A stretch of DNA of 40,666 bases from Acidobacteriota bacterium (lineage in GTDB: Bacteria; Acidobacteriota; Blastocatellia; Pyrinomonadales; Pyrinomonadaceae), in assembly GCA_025463135.1 (NCBI GenBank), contig JAOAPY010000050.1, positions 1 through 40,666 on the forward strand. The letters are read 5' to 3'. Below are positions 26,681 through 34,439 of this stretch, in pieces. The notes under the pieces are model-generated. The model was not told the origin of the DNA, searched no databases, and saw only the letters and a program-made list of their open reading frames with translations. Position 1 is the first letter of the stretch, and every line of letters starts with the position of its first letter. Position numbers and translations under genes: made by a program.

Positions 26681-26719
26681 ACAACCACCGTTATAGAGCT
26701 ATCGTCTCGCCTTTACCAT

Positions 26720-26780
26720 GCCGAACGATCGAATTCAACGGGCGCGTGCGATCAGCATTCAAGCCGCGCCGTGTAAGTTA
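26720..26780 (-). other. attC left half, possibly split by insertion
   Basis: GCCGAACGATCGAATTCAAC begins the left arm, and GCATTCAAGCCGCG follows as in the middle of the intact site at 35972. The right half is absent here. A right half lies at 28472-28520 beyond the histidine kinase, so a single site may have been split. Confidence 0.55.
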
Positions 26781-26817
26781 TTCGATCCATTTCGATTATC
26801 CGAGCACCGCAGGAATT

Positions 26818-28161
26818 CTATTGGTCGACTCCCGCGACCTCTTTCGGGGAAGGCAACGGGAAGCGCGTGTGCACGGTCGTGCCGACGCCCGGCACCGACT
26901 CGATGTCGACGCTGCCGCCGACGAGTTCGGCGCGCTCGCCCATGCCCATCAGCCCCAGATCGGTGCGCAGCCGCTCGACGTTGAAGCCAACGCCGTCATC
27001 CCTGACCGTGACCTGGAGGGCAACGTCCTGCACCGTCATCGTCACTTCGACGTGGCGAGCGCGCGCGTGCCGAGCAACGTTGCTCAGCGCCTCTTGCACG
27101 ATGCGAAAGCAGGCGGTCTCGATCTCGACCGGCGCCCGCGCGTCGGGGGGCTTGGCAGTGAAACTTGCGCTTAAGCCGGCGCGCTCACCGTGGCGCGTCA
27201 CCAGGTTCCGCAGTGCCTCGACCAGACCGAACTCGTCGAGCACCGACGGGCGGAGTTCGAAGGCAAGCGTCCGCACCTGCTCAAACATCTGTTTGATGAT
27301 CCGCGTGGTCTCAGGAACGCGCGCGCGCGCGGCGGGTGAGAGCTCGGCCTCGATGTCCTGGAGGTTCAGCGAGATCGCGACGAGCGACTGCCCGAGCTGG
27401 TCATGCAGCTCGCGGGCGAGCGCGGCGCGCTCGCGCTCTTGTTCCTCCAGGAGACGGCGCGACAGCGAGCGGTAGCGCTCCTGCGACTCTCGCAGGCTGT
27501 CCTGCGATTGCTGAAGCTGCTCGAGGTTCGTCATCATCCAGTCGACCTCGTGCCGCGGCCAATCGGGCGAGAGATACTGCTCGGGCACTACGTAATAAGG
27601 ATTCCGGCAGATTCGATCACCGATGACCACGAGCGGGTGCACGATGATCATCTCGCGCAGCGTTTCGGGCGTGAACCGCCGCACATCGAATTGACATAGA
27701 CCGGCGCAGGCGTGACGTTCCCATACCCGGTTGAGGTTGAGTCGCGCTTCAAACTCGGCGAGGGCCTTCATGTCGCCGTTCAGCGTCCAGCTCATTTCCC
27801 CGACAATCCGGAAGCCGGTATAGCCGGCTTTGCGGGACCCGATGGCATACTGCTCGATTTTCTCCAGCATGTCCCGCGTCTGGAGCCCCTGCGCGAGCGG
27901 CTTCTCGAAGATTGCCAGCCGGCCCTTGCCTATTTCTGCGTCGATGTCGACGCCCTCGGACGCGAGCGCACTGAGAATGCTCTCTCCGCCGTCATCGACA
28001 ACACAAACGCAAAGCTCGCCGCGATCGAGGCCGGCGCGGATGTACGTGACGGCGATCGCCACCTCCTCCTCGCGCTGGTCGTACAATGTGCAGACGTGGT
28101 CGGCCGGACCGAGTTGCTCTATTGCTGCGCGAACTCTTTCGAAGCGATTGGCGGCATGCAT
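26818..28161 (-). CDS. MEDS-domain sensor histidine kinase
   Basis: A 447-residue cytosolic kinase. Residues 8 to about 175 form a MEDS/DcmR-like sensor domain (DHVCTLYDQREEEVAIAVTYIRAGL, later GKGRLAIFEKPLAQG). A coiled-coil linker runs over 208-245. A HisKA_3-type dimerisation domain follows with the phospho-acceptor His253 in RELHDQLGQ. The ATPase domain has the N-box Asn361 in QEALSNVARHA, DDGVGF at 388-393 and GLMGMGER. This is a NarL/DesK-type kinase, so a LuxR-type response regulator is expected as partner; none is adjacent. The gene is noticeably more GC-rich than its neighbours, which suggests separate acquisition. Confidence 0.88.
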   Translation of the reverse strand: MHAANRFERVRAAIEQLGPADHVCTLYDQREEEVAIAVTYIRAGLDRGELCVCVVDDGGESILSALASEGVDIDAEIGKGRLAIFEKPLAQGLQTRDMLEKIEQYAIGSRKAGYTGFRIVGEMSWTLNGDMKALAEFEARLNLNRVWERHACAGLCQFDVRRFTPETLREMIIVHPLVVIGDRICRNPYYVVPEQYLSPDWPRHEVDWMMTNLEQLQQSQDSLRESQERYRSLSRRLLEEQERERAALARELHDQLGQSLVAISLNLQDIEAELSPAARARVPETTRIIKQMFEQVRTLAFELRPSVLDEFGLVEALRNLVTRHGERAGLSASFTAKPPDARAPVEIETACFRIVQEALSNVARHARARHVEVTMTVQDVALQVTVRDDGVGFNVERLRTDLGLMGMGERAELVGGSVDIESVPGVGTTVHTRFPLPSPKEVAGVDQ

Positions 28162-28471
28162 GGTGTCCTCCCAAAATCGATCATACTGGGGGTAGTTGCG
28201 AGGTCACTGAACAAGATGCGATCAGAATTGTAGCGCGGGTCAACGCGATGAGAATAGCCCGTGGCGCCCAAATGAAATCCGATGCGACCCTGAAATCAGG
28301 ACGAGGCTTATGTACATGAGGAGAGACTATCGGTTGAACCGGCTTCTACTACCAGTGTTCGTATTACGTTGTCATGACACCAGCAACCACAGGCAATGTA
28401 AGCAAGCCGCTTCTTTGGTTGATTGCACGAGGAAGAGGTATTCCCATAAGGCCATTTATCAGTGATGTAAA
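28162..28471. other. Intergenic stretch without a recognised feature
   Basis: About 310 bp upstream of the kinase hold no convincing ORF or RNA. The region is probably the kinase promoter and part of the inserted segment that separates the two halves of an attC site. Confidence 0.35.
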
Positions 28472-28520
28472 TAGTTGAGAAAAACGCTATCGCGCGCTCA
28501 CCTGCAACGAATTGTTATGC
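28472..28520 (-). other. attC right half
   Basis: AGTTGAGAAAAACGCTATCG, then CGCGCTCACCTGCAACG and ATTGTTATGC. It is nearly identical to the right half of the site at 35421. The matching left half is not found next to it; a candidate left half is at 26720. The core supplies the TAA stop of the gene at 28515. Confidence 0.75.
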
Positions 28521-28880
28521 TACGGTGTGGTCCAAGGAAGCGATCGACTCCAATTCTGGAAGATTCAAATCGTCGTCGCCCGCACCAAGATCGTAAATCT
28601 CAAGTCCTGTGATTGCCTGGTTGGTGCCCCACACGATTAGACCGACGTCGCCTCCCCGGGCGGTCTTGCCGGTGCCGTCAGCAATCGGTTTGTTTTGTTC
28701 GGTGGAGTCCTTTACAAAATCAACGCTCGCGCAGCCGCAATCACAACGACCCACAACGCGCAAAGCCGAGATAGTGCCAATTAGTCCGGTCGCTTCAGGA
28801 ATCACGGAAGCGTGTTCGAGGGCTGCGCGAAGGCAGGCAGCCTCGGCTGCACTGATTTCTCGATTTGGCTTCGCACGCAT
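28515..28880 (-). CDS. Hypothetical cassette protein with CDCGCASVDF motif
   Basis: A 121-residue protein. The middle carries VVGRCDCGCASVDFV, three close cysteines that might bind a metal. It is followed by GDVGLIVWGTNQAITGLEIYDLGA and an acidic tail. I recall this combination only from uncharacterised proteins, not from a named family. The stop TAA is formed by the attC core (GCATAAC), so the gene ends inside the recombination site. A start at 28880 gives the full N-terminus; the ribosome site is weak. Confidence 0.7.
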   Translation of the reverse strand: MRAKPNREISAAEAACLRAALEHASVIPEATGLIGTISALRVVGRCDCGCASVDFVKDSTEQNKPIADGTGKTARGGDVGLIVWGTNQAITGLEIYDLGAGDDDLNLPELESIASLDHTVA

Positions 28881-28955
28881 ATTTTAGAGCGGCAATACGC
28901 GCGATTGAGCAACTGAATTAAATTTCGGGAGCTCACTTCGCTGTCTGTGCAAAAT

Positions 28956-29531
28956 TTAGACCCTTAGCGAGCCACGGAACGCCCTGGCAGCGTAGTAAGA
29001 TTCGGCACCGTTGTGATAAACGAAGACACGACCGAAGCGGTAATCAGCAAAGATGGCGCCGCCGAGTTTTCTGATCTCAGAAGGTGTTGTAATCCAGCTC
29101 GACGTTTTCGTATCGAAATTTCCAAGTTTCTGCAACTCTCGATATTGTTCTTCGGTTAAAAGCTCAATGCCTATGTCAACTGCCATATCAATAGCGTTAT
29201 TTTCGGGTTTATGTTCCTTCCTTGACTGCAGCGCTTGACGGTCGTAACAAAGACTTCTGCGGCCTTTAGGGCTTTCCGCTGAACAATCATAAAAGATGTA
29301 TTCGCCCGTCTTCTTATCAAACCCGACAACATCCGGTTCACCGCCGGTTCTTTCCATTTCACTGAGCGACCACAGTTTTTCAGTATTAGCTTCCAGCTTT
29401 GCCTGCACTTTAGCCCATTCAAGACCTTTATGGCGGTTCATGTTTTTCTCAAAACGGGCTTTCAATGCTCTGAGTAGTTCTTCACGTTGTTCTGGTGACA
29501 ATTTCTTTTTATTGCGATTGATTTTGCTCAT
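28956..29531 (-). CDS. DUF4256 family protein
   Basis: A 191-residue protein with the full DUF4256 signature: ELLRALKARFEKNMNRHKGLEW, LWSLSEMERTGGEPDVVG, YIFYDCSAESPKGRRSLCYD, ELLTEEQYRELQKLG, and a final VYHNGAESYYAARAFRGSL. Function is unknown. It is highly conserved across distant bacteria, which is typical for genes moving in cassettes or plasmids. The length equals the family norm. No intact attC lies between it and the downstream gene, so the two share a merged unit. Confidence 0.85.
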   Translation of the reverse strand: MSKINRNKKKLSPEQREELLRALKARFEKNMNRHKGLEWAKVQAKLEANTEKLWSLSEMERTGGEPDVVGFDKKTGEYIFYDCSAESPKGRRSLCYDRQALQSRKEHKPENNAIDMAVDIGIELLTEEQYRELQKLGNFDTKTSSWITTPSEIRKLGGAIFADYRFGRVFVYHNGAESYYAARAFRGSLRV

Positions 29532-29686
29532 ACTTTTACTCTAACAAAGATAATAGGGTCGACAACTGGTCGATTGTAAAGATTCACGGGTAGTTTATCG
29601 AGTGAATTTGGAATTTTGGTGACTTCATTTCTCTTTCCGACTGCCCTGGTGTGCCAGCAAGGTTGGTTGACGAAACAAAGTTATTC

Positions 29687-29764
29687 TTAGTCGTGCGTTG
29701 CGACGTTTTCAATAAAGTCGTGAACCGCCCGTATCCAATCCATATAGGTCGAGTAAGATTGACG
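29687..29764 (-). pseudogene. Short coding remnant at a cassette start
   Basis: An open frame leads from the attC border into GRQSYSTYMDWIRAVHDF and stops at 29687. The composition looks coding, but only about 26 codons remain, so it is most likely the 3' end of a lost gene. The rest of the stretch between 29532 and 29686 shows nothing. Confidence 0.3.
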
Positions 29765-29867
29765 GCCCAACGTTTGAGTTGACCGGGCGACGCAAATCAA
29801 AGCATTCTTCGCCGCACCAGGCAAGTTGCGAAACACCGCGCCGCTCGCGTCCAACGATTTGTTAGGC
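29765..29867 (-). other. attC site
   Basis: Intact site. The left core is GCCCAAC (29765-29771) and the right core is GTTAGGC (29861-29867). The inner arms are GAGTTGACCGGGCG and CGCTCGCGTCCAACGA. On the minus strand it reads as a standard attC. The right core supplies the stop of the gene at 29862. Confidence 0.9.
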
Positions 29868-30350
29868 GTCGTGCGCGCGTCTGTTAATTAACAATGCCTT
29901 GATACCACATACCATCGCAACGCCGACCAAAAGAATGCGTAAGTAATTGCCGTATGCCCATTCTATTGCTGCCTTCTCCAGTGTTTCTGGCGGCGTGTGC
30001 ATAGGATCATGAAACAATATAAAGTTGCGGGGATAATGAAATGTGAAAGTGATTACGTCACCTGCAACAATTAAGACTAATGCAAGAATCAGCCACCACC
30101 TTCGACCAGCCGGACGCTTCCACCCAAGTATCAAAGAGATAAGAATTGACAGTTGCGTTAAAGGTGCAATAAAGCGAAAGAAGCTCCCTGGATTTGCCAC
30201 CGCCATAAACTGCCTCAGGTGTTCGAGGGATTGAGGAATGCCGACACGAAAGTTTGGGGCAAGGACGATGGAATCATATAGCGAGCCACCGAAGAGAGCA
30301 CCGATGGAGATTATGGCCACGCAAAGTATGATTTCTTTTATCTTCGACAT
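29862..30350 (-). CDS. DUF1772-like integral membrane protein
   Basis: A 162-residue protein with four membrane segments: 5-27, 58-76, 84-104 and 133-155. The first loop contains APNFRVGIPQSLEHLRQFM and then NPGSFFRFIAPLTQL, close to DUF1772 (anthrone-oxygenase-like) proteins. Several conserved polar residues of that family seem present, including the His-Pro-containing stretch FHYPRNFILFHDPMHT. No enzyme role is proven. GGAG precedes the ATG. The stop TAA is part of the attC core GCCTAAC, so gene and site overlap by six bases. Confidence 0.7.
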   Translation of the reverse strand: MSKIKEIILCVAIISIGALFGGSLYDSIVLAPNFRVGIPQSLEHLRQFMAVANPGSFFRFIAPLTQLSILISLILGWKRPAGRRWWLILALVLIVAGDVITFTFHYPRNFILFHDPMHTPPETLEKAAIEWAYGNYLRILLVGVAMVCGIKALLINRRAHDA

Positions 30351-30365
30351 GTTACTCCAACACTG

Positions 30366-30478
30366 ACGCCTGGAAAGCTCGAATTACCGCGCGCGGGCGA
30401 GAAGCATTCAAGACACGATCTCACGAGCAAGTTTGAGAAGCACGCTGTCCCGCCCTCCAGCGCAATGAGTTGTTACGG
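30366..30478 (-). other. Degenerate attC site
   Basis: The middle (GCATTCAAGACACG, AGAAGCACGCT) and the right end (GCGCAATGAGTTGTTACGG) follow the attC layout. The left arm, GCCTGGAAAGCTCGAATT, has lost the AAC core. An ankyrin-like reading frame runs through it. Confidence 0.5.
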
Positions 30479-30590
30479 CTGTCCAGCCATCGAAGGTCTG
30501 TGCGTACAAATTCGCTCCGGAAGCAATCAAAACCCTGACGAGTTCCAAGTCCTCCTCGTGGGTCTGGTGGTCTGCCGTTGGCGCTCCGCT
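30408..30590 (-). pseudogene. Ankyrin-repeat gene fragment
   Basis: A 60-codon open frame without a Met. Its middle reads DLELVRVLIASGANLYA then DGWTAV, a recognisable ankyrin repeat (V..LI..GAN......GWTA). The remaining 23 residues are the translation of the attC site and not ankyrin. Its upstream border is the right half of another attC (30590-30607). The fragment therefore looks like the tail end of an ankyrin gene left after deletion. Ankyrin repeats bind proteins; no function is expected from this piece. Confidence 0.55.
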
Positions 30591-30607
30591 TCAGCGAGTG
30601 GTTAGGC
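30590..30607 (-). other. attC right-end fragment
   Basis: TTCAGCGAGTGGTTAGGC resembles an attC R'' end (core GTTAGGC). The rest of the site is replaced by the ankyrin fragment. It lies 27 bp after the VOC gene stop, the normal place for the site of that cassette. Confidence 0.45.
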
Positions 30608-30634
30608 GTCGGCTTTGCTGCGACGTGCATAGGG

Positions 30635-31024
30635 TTATTGCCCGGCCGGTGGTTGCCAAAGCTCAACCTTGTTGCCTTCCGGATCCATGACCCACCCGAA
30701 CTTCCCGTAGTCTGAGTCATCGGTCGTATTCTCAAGCACGTCGCAGCCTTCATCGCGGAGCGCTTGCAGAAGCGCCGCCAGGTCTTCCACGCGATAGTTG
30801 ACCATGAAGGTCGACTTGCTGGGAGCGAAGTGTTTGCCATCAGCTGCATCAATCAACCAGGCCGTAGTTCCCTTGGTCGGATTGCCGTCGGCGTCAGTCC
30901 AATCAAACGACGCACCACCCCAGTCTTGTACGTCAATGCCCAGGTGAGTCTTGTACCAGGCACCGAGTGCCTTCGGATCCTTCGCGCTGAAGAATATGCC
31001 ACCAATTCCAGTTACTCTTTTCAT
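30635..31024 (-). CDS. VOC (glyoxalase-like) protein
   Basis: A 129-residue VOC-superfamily protein. It begins MKRVTGIGGIFFSAKDPKAL and continues GAWYKTHLGIDVQDWGGASF. Near the end it has GKFGWVMDPEGNKVELWQPP with the family's C-terminal Glu. The fold binds metals and small ligands; the exact role is unknown. The Met at 31024 was chosen because GAGGATCAG precedes it; the frame upstream is a translation of attC sequence. It differs clearly from the VOC gene at 26315. The cassette lies between the site at 31069 and the broken one at 30590. Confidence 0.85.
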   Translation of the reverse strand: MKRVTGIGGIFFSAKDPKALGAWYKTHLGIDVQDWGGASFDWTDADGNPTKGTTAWLIDAADGKHFAPSKSTFMVNYRVEDLAALLQALRDEGCDVLENTTDDSDYGKFGWVMDPEGNKVELWQPPAGQ

Positions 31025-31068
31025 CTGATCCTCCGAATCGATCCGGATGCGAATGGTCGCCATCCGAC

Positions 31069-31175
31069 ACCTAACGTCCGAGTTGACCGGGCGGCGCGAG
31101 TTCATTCAACCTTCACCGCGCCAGGTCTTGATGCGAAACACGCTACCGCCGCTCGCGTCCAACGAGTTGTTGGCC
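31069..31175 (-). other. attC site
   Basis: Intact site with cores ACCTAAC and GTTGGCC, and inner arms GAGTTGACCGGGCGGCGCG and CGCCGCTCGCGTCCAACGA. The two arms pair over about 16 bp apart from the usual extrahelical base, as expected for the folded bottom strand. Confidence 0.9.
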
Positions 31176-31198
31176 GGCCCCGAATTTAGAGACTGATT

Positions 31199-31837
31199 TT
31201 AATCTCCTTGTTTCTCGCTGGCCTTCGCGAAACTTCGTAACCATTTCTCCAGACGATCAATCGCATTTCGGATGTCACCCTTTATCAACCAGAGATTGTA
31301 AAAAAATGAGACGGCAAAGCCGACGAGAAATACTCGAATCGCCCAGCATTGGGCGCCATCACGAAATTTCAATGGGGCAGTATCTTGAGGCTGCACTTGG
31401 GCGGCATCTTGAATCTGGGGGAAAGCCAATAATAAGAACGTCCACGCAGCCAAAACTGCCGGATAGATTAAACCGGCGGCGAGCGGTTCATTAATCAAGA
31501 GAGCAACTCCGGGAGGACGCTTTGTAAATTGCCCATCCTTAATTCGCAGGTCATTTTCAAGCTTTATTCCAGCCCTTATAAGATACGTGCATTTCTTAAT
31601 TCCGTAGAGTTCATAAAAGAATAACCCAAGCGTGACGATGAACCCGAAGGCCCCGATAGGTCGAAAGAGGGGCTGTATAAACTTTATCTTTGCTGGGTCA
31701 GTTACCAGAAGAAATACCCCAGTTCCAGTCGCCAGCGGCAGAAACCCCAACAGTTTCGCCCGAAAATCATCGATTGAACGATAGCTATTACACAGTTGTT
31801 CATAAACCTTGAGTAGTTCGTCTTGAGGGCTTGCCAT
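31199..31837 (-). CDS. Membrane protein of unknown function, cassette-borne
   Basis: A 212-residue protein. It has four hydrophobic segments, at about 31-47, 59-78, 117-138 and 164-186, and a basic, Lys-rich C-terminal tail. The order of a short cytosolic N-terminus, two helices, a polar loop, two helices and a tail resembles SMODS-associated or SLATT-like membrane effectors in general shape only. No sequence motif confirms that. A strong ribosome site (GGAGGTTAATCC) precedes the ATG. Confidence 0.7.
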   Translation of the reverse strand: MASPQDELLKVYEQLCNSYRSIDDFRAKLLGFLPLATGTGVFLLVTDPAKIKFIQPLFRPIGAFGFIVTLGLFFYELYGIKKCTYLIRAGIKLENDLRIKDGQFTKRPPGVALLINEPLAAGLIYPAVLAAWTFLLLAFPQIQDAAQVQPQDTAPLKFRDGAQCWAIRVFLVGFAVSFFYNLWLIKGDIRNAIDRLEKWLRSFAKASEKQGD

Positions 31838-31880
31838 GGATTAACCTCCACCAATGTCAATTGGGATGCTGCCAAGTGAT

Positions 31881-31986
31881 GCCCAGCGGTTGAGTCGACG
31901 CGGCGGCGCGAATCAGAGCACCCTTCGACGCACCAAGCAAGTTGAGAAACACGCTCCCGCCGCTCGCGTCCAACGATTTGTTCGAC
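31881..31986 (-). other. attC site
   Basis: Left core GCCCAGC, which carries AGC instead of the usual AAC, and right core GTTCGAC. The inner arms are GAGTCGACGCGGCGGCG and CGCCGCTCGCGTCCAACGA. The altered left core triplet could reduce recombination at this site. Confidence 0.88.
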
Positions 31987-32021
31987 GGCGACTTGAAAGG
32001 ACAATCCTCGGTGAGCCGGCG

Positions 32022-32567
32022 TCACAACAGGTCTATCAAACGGTCGTTGTCTCCCGGGCGTGGTTTACTGCCTGCACGCTCGCTGCCACTAAAAAGCAAT
32101 TCCGTAAATCGAAAAATTTTGCTGTCGTCTTTCAGTTGGCCGGAAGGAGTCAGAGGATCAAAGATAACGCCCAAGTGAATACCAGACTTCGGGTTTTTAA
32201 TTGTGCCATCGTCGCGAAGCTTCTGAATATTGGGCTTGCTGGCGTCCAAAGTCAGGACTACTGCCTCACCAGGCTTAACCACGATGGGTCCTACAAACTC
32301 ATTGCTGGTTGCGCCACCGCCCGTCGACAGATCGTCGGAATAAATGAACCTTGCCTTATAGAGCGTCTCGTAGTGTTTGCCGGCGTTGACAAGCAGGATG
32401 GAGGCGAGCAATCTGTCACCCTTCTCGTCAATACTAACAACTGAAGCCCGCAGCACGTGCTGGTTCAGAAGAGTATCCCGGACGAATGCATAGAGCGAGA
32501 GTCCGAGCGCCACGATGGAGGCGACAATGGCAATCTTATCTTTGATGGAAAGGTTTTCTTTGGCCAT
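32022..32567 (-). CDS. Membrane-anchored protein of unknown function
   Basis: A 181-residue protein with one N-terminal membrane helix (KIAIVASIVALGLSLYAFV, residues 11-29) and a strand-rich soluble part. The soluble part contains LLASILLVNAGKHYETLYK and VVKPGEAVVLTLDASKPN, typical of an Ig-like or beta-sandwich domain. No family is recognised. The Met at 32567 was chosen because GAGGTGAT precedes it. The frame upstream only translates attC sequence. Confidence 0.65.
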   Translation of the reverse strand: MAKENLSIKDKIAIVASIVALGLSLYAFVRDTLLNQHVLRASVVSIDEKGDRLLASILLVNAGKHYETLYKARFIYSDDLSTGGGATSNEFVGPIVVKPGEAVVLTLDASKPNIQKLRDDGTIKNPKSGIHLGVIFDPLTPSGQLKDDSKIFRFTELLFSGSERAGSKPRPGDNDRLIDLL

Positions 32568-32584
32568 AGCATCACCTCGAAGCC

Positions 32585-32688
32585 GCCGAACGTCCGAGTT
32601 GACCGGGCGCGGCAATCAACTGGGCCAGCGTCAATCTTGCGCTTAAAGAGTGCGCTGTGCCGCGCTCCGGTCCAACGACTTGTTCGGC
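32585..32688 (-). other. attC site
   Basis: Intact, with matched cores GCCGAAC and GTTCGGC and inner arms GAGTTGACCGGGCGCGG and CCGCGCTCCGGTCCAACGA. The middle segment (TTGCGCTTAAAGAGTGCGC) is shared with the site at 39838, so these two belong to one sub-type. Confidence 0.92.
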
Positions 32689-32707
32689 ATCGGTGTTGAA
32701 AGCAGAA

Positions 32708-33013
32708 TTACCGATGATGTTGCATGCCGTTTACGAACGCATTGAGCCAAAGATAAAAGGCAACCCATGACGCCGCGACAAGTAGCGATGAAACCAAGCC
32801 CAACTGAGCCCAGAGTGCTTCCTTCCAAGTAGCCCGTCCCCTGCGCGCTCGGACCAATTCTACGACACCGATCGTAAATGCAAGAGCGCATAGAGCCGGA
32901 ATGGCAAAATACAGGACAAGACCGATCGTATTGTGAAGCAGGAACACCGCGACAAATGAAAGAAGAGACATAACGCCTAAAATAGCGGCGCTAGTTCCAA
33001 GCCTGAGATTCAT
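32708..33013 (-). CDS. Small three-segment membrane protein
   Basis: A 101-residue protein. Membrane helices lie at about 8-26, 31-51 and 72-92, with an RARRGRATWKE basic loop between the second and third. It is similar in outline to DUF4190-like small membrane proteins, but the motif is not clear. The Met at 33013 (MNLRLGTSAAILG) removes an attC-derived extension. It fills its cassette alone. Confidence 0.65.
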   Translation of the reverse strand: MNLRLGTSAAILGVMSLLSFVAVFLLHNTIGLVLYFAIPALCALAFTIGVVELVRARRGRATWKEALWAQLGLVSSLLVAASWVAFYLWLNAFVNGMQHHR

Positions 33014-33065
33014 GATGGTCAGTTTTCCATCAGCCACGGCAGTTCCGTTGGAGTTACGAAAAGCT

Positions 33066-33172
33066 GCCGAACGGTGGAGTTGACGCGGCGGCGCAAATTC
33101 AATCAAGCATCGCCGGACGAATCAAGTTTACGAAACACGCTCCCGCCGCTCGCGTCCAACGATTTGTTCGAT
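33066..33172 (-). other. attC site
   Basis: Cores GCCGAAC and GTTCGAT; inner arms GAGTTGACGCGGCGGCG and CGCCGCTCGCGTCCAACGA. The HAD phosphatase frame continues 70 bp into this site before stopping at 33103. Confidence 0.92.
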
Positions 33173-33825
33173 TGCGCCGCCGATAGGTGTGTAGCCAGTT
33201 CCGACGGTGTCCGGCACAGAATGTCAGCACCAGCATCCGTAAGTTCGACCTCCGAGCCGTAGCCCCATAGCACACCGATCGATCGGACTTCGTTGGCCTT
33301 GGCCGCCATGATATCGGCTGCCCTGTCGCCGACCATCACCGACGTGCTCGGTCCGACTCCCTCGGCGGCAAGCAGGTAGGCCAGCAACTCGGCCTTGTCA
33401 TCCCACCGTCCGTCGAGCTCGGCTCCATACACCTTCTGGAAATGGTGGCCGAGCCTGAGATAGCTCACGATGCGTTTGGCATAGACCGCCGGTTTCGACG
33501 TCACTACGTACGCTGCGCAGCCCATGTGCCCTATCGTATCGAGCATCGCCGGCACACCCTCGTAGACCTTGTTCTCGTACAATCCCGTGTCGGCAAACCG
33601 CTGGCGGTACCACCGCAACGCTTCCTCGATTCGCTCCGCGTCCGACGTGTCGAGCAGCGTCGCAAACGTGCCTCGCAGCGGCGGCCCGATATAGCTGGCC
33701 AACACATCATCGCTCGGGTACGGGACCCGAAGCTGGTCCAGGGCGAATCGCATACAGCCCACAATGCCGGGTCTCGGATCCGTCAGCGTACCATCCAGGT
33801 CGAACAAGAGGACGGGTGTAGTCAA
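33103..33825 (-). CDS. HAD-family phosphatase, phosphoglycolate-phosphatase-like
   Basis: About 240 residues of the haloacid dehalogenase superfamily. Motif I is LLFDLDGTLTD with the nucleophile Asp, motif II is VVTSKP, and motif IV is MVGDRAADIMAA. The cap domain sits between motifs I and II, as in Gph-type enzymes that dephosphorylate phosphoglycolate or similar small molecules. The start is taken as TTG at 33825, preceded by GGGAGAG; another TTG at 33843 is possible. The last 20 or so residues (QSNKSLDASGGSVF and onward) are translated attC sequence, so the natural C-terminus has been extended by the recombination site. Confidence 0.82.
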   Translation of the reverse strand: MTTPVLLFDLDGTLTDPRPGIVGCMRFALDQLRVPYPSDDVLASYIGPPLRGTFATLLDTSDAERIEEALRWYRQRFADTGLYENKVYEGVPAMLDTIGHMGCAAYVVTSKPAVYAKRIVSYLRLGHHFQKVYGAELDGRWDDKAELLAYLLAAEGVGPSTSVMVGDRAADIMAAKANEVRSIGVLWGYGSEVELTDAGADILCRTPSELATHLSAAQSNKSLDASGGSVFRKLDSSGDA

Positions 33826-33849
33826 CCGGTCTCTCCCTATCAATAAGTA

Positions 33850-33953
33850 ATCGAACGGCCGAGTTGACGCGGCCGCGCGGTAGCGTCAAGTGTGAACTAA
33901 CGAAGCATCTTGAGAAACACGCTCCTGCGGCCGCGTCCAACGATTTGTTCGGT
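33850..33953 (-). other. attC site
   Basis: Cores ATCGAAC and GTTCGGT; inner arms GAGTTGACGCGGCCGCG and CTGCGGCCGCGTCCAACGA. The arms are G+C-rich and pair well. Confidence 0.88.
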
Positions 33954-34064
33954 GGCGCTTATGATTCAACGGGTTCTTCGTTTCGGCTGGCGAACGCCCT
34001 CCGCAGATACGATGAACGATTTCTCGGTGCAACCAAGGCGAGAGCAATTCCGTAGCAGCGCAGT

Positions 34065-34397
34065 CTAGGTTTCTACGCGGGTGACCACATAATGGTTTTG
34101 GTAGAAAATGCAACAGAATTGGCTATAGCTCGTGCCGGATGATGTATATGAGGTTGCGTTAGTGTTTCCACCGGGCGTGTGCACGGTGGCAGTGATCGAT
34201 GAAATCAAGCAAGCCCCGCGCCAAATGCCCGCTCCCGTTTTCATAGAGGCCACACTTTGGGTGTTATTTCCACAAGCGATGTAATTCACCTTAAAGTCAA
34301 CGGTGTATAGCGTTGAGTTCCCCAATGAAACGTCGGGGTAGCCTTCGACATGGAATTTTTCACTCTCGTCGCCAGTGATTTCTTCTTCTTTACTCAT
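34065..34397 (-). CDS. Small protein of unknown function
   Basis: A 110-residue protein with a charged, Glu-rich N-terminus (MSKEEEITGDESEKFHVEGY). The rest is rich in Ser, Thr, Asn and Cys: YIACGNNTQSVAS, then a Gly/Ser/Thr stretch, and SQFCCIFYQNHYVV near the end. It has no signal peptide. The ribosome site AAAGGAAAAAAAG is good. An acidic leader followed by a polar, cysteine-containing core recalls peptide precursors, but no modification enzyme is nearby and no leader motif is recognised. Unknown. Confidence 0.6.
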   Translation of the reverse strand: MSKEEEITGDESEKFHVEGYPDVSLGNSTLYTVDFKVNYIACGNNTQSVASMKTGAGIWRGACLISSITATVHTPGGNTNATSYTSSGTSYSQFCCIFYQNHYVVTRVET

Positions 34398-34439
34398 AAT
34401 CTTTTTTTCCTTTCCTTTCGTTGTTTCGTGTTGTGTGCC

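Noticed and set aside
27712-28233. Plus-strand frame of about 170 codons opposite the histidine kinase
   Set aside because: It is antisense to a protein with complete kinase motifs; high GC makes such frames common.
30421-30852. Minus-strand frame of 143 codons overlapping the VOC gene
   Set aside because: Out of frame with the VOC domain; its C-terminal part is a translation of attC-like sequence.
31199-31837. SLATT-type defence effector
   Set aside because: Only the general arrangement of helices fits; no diagnostic sequence motif was seen.
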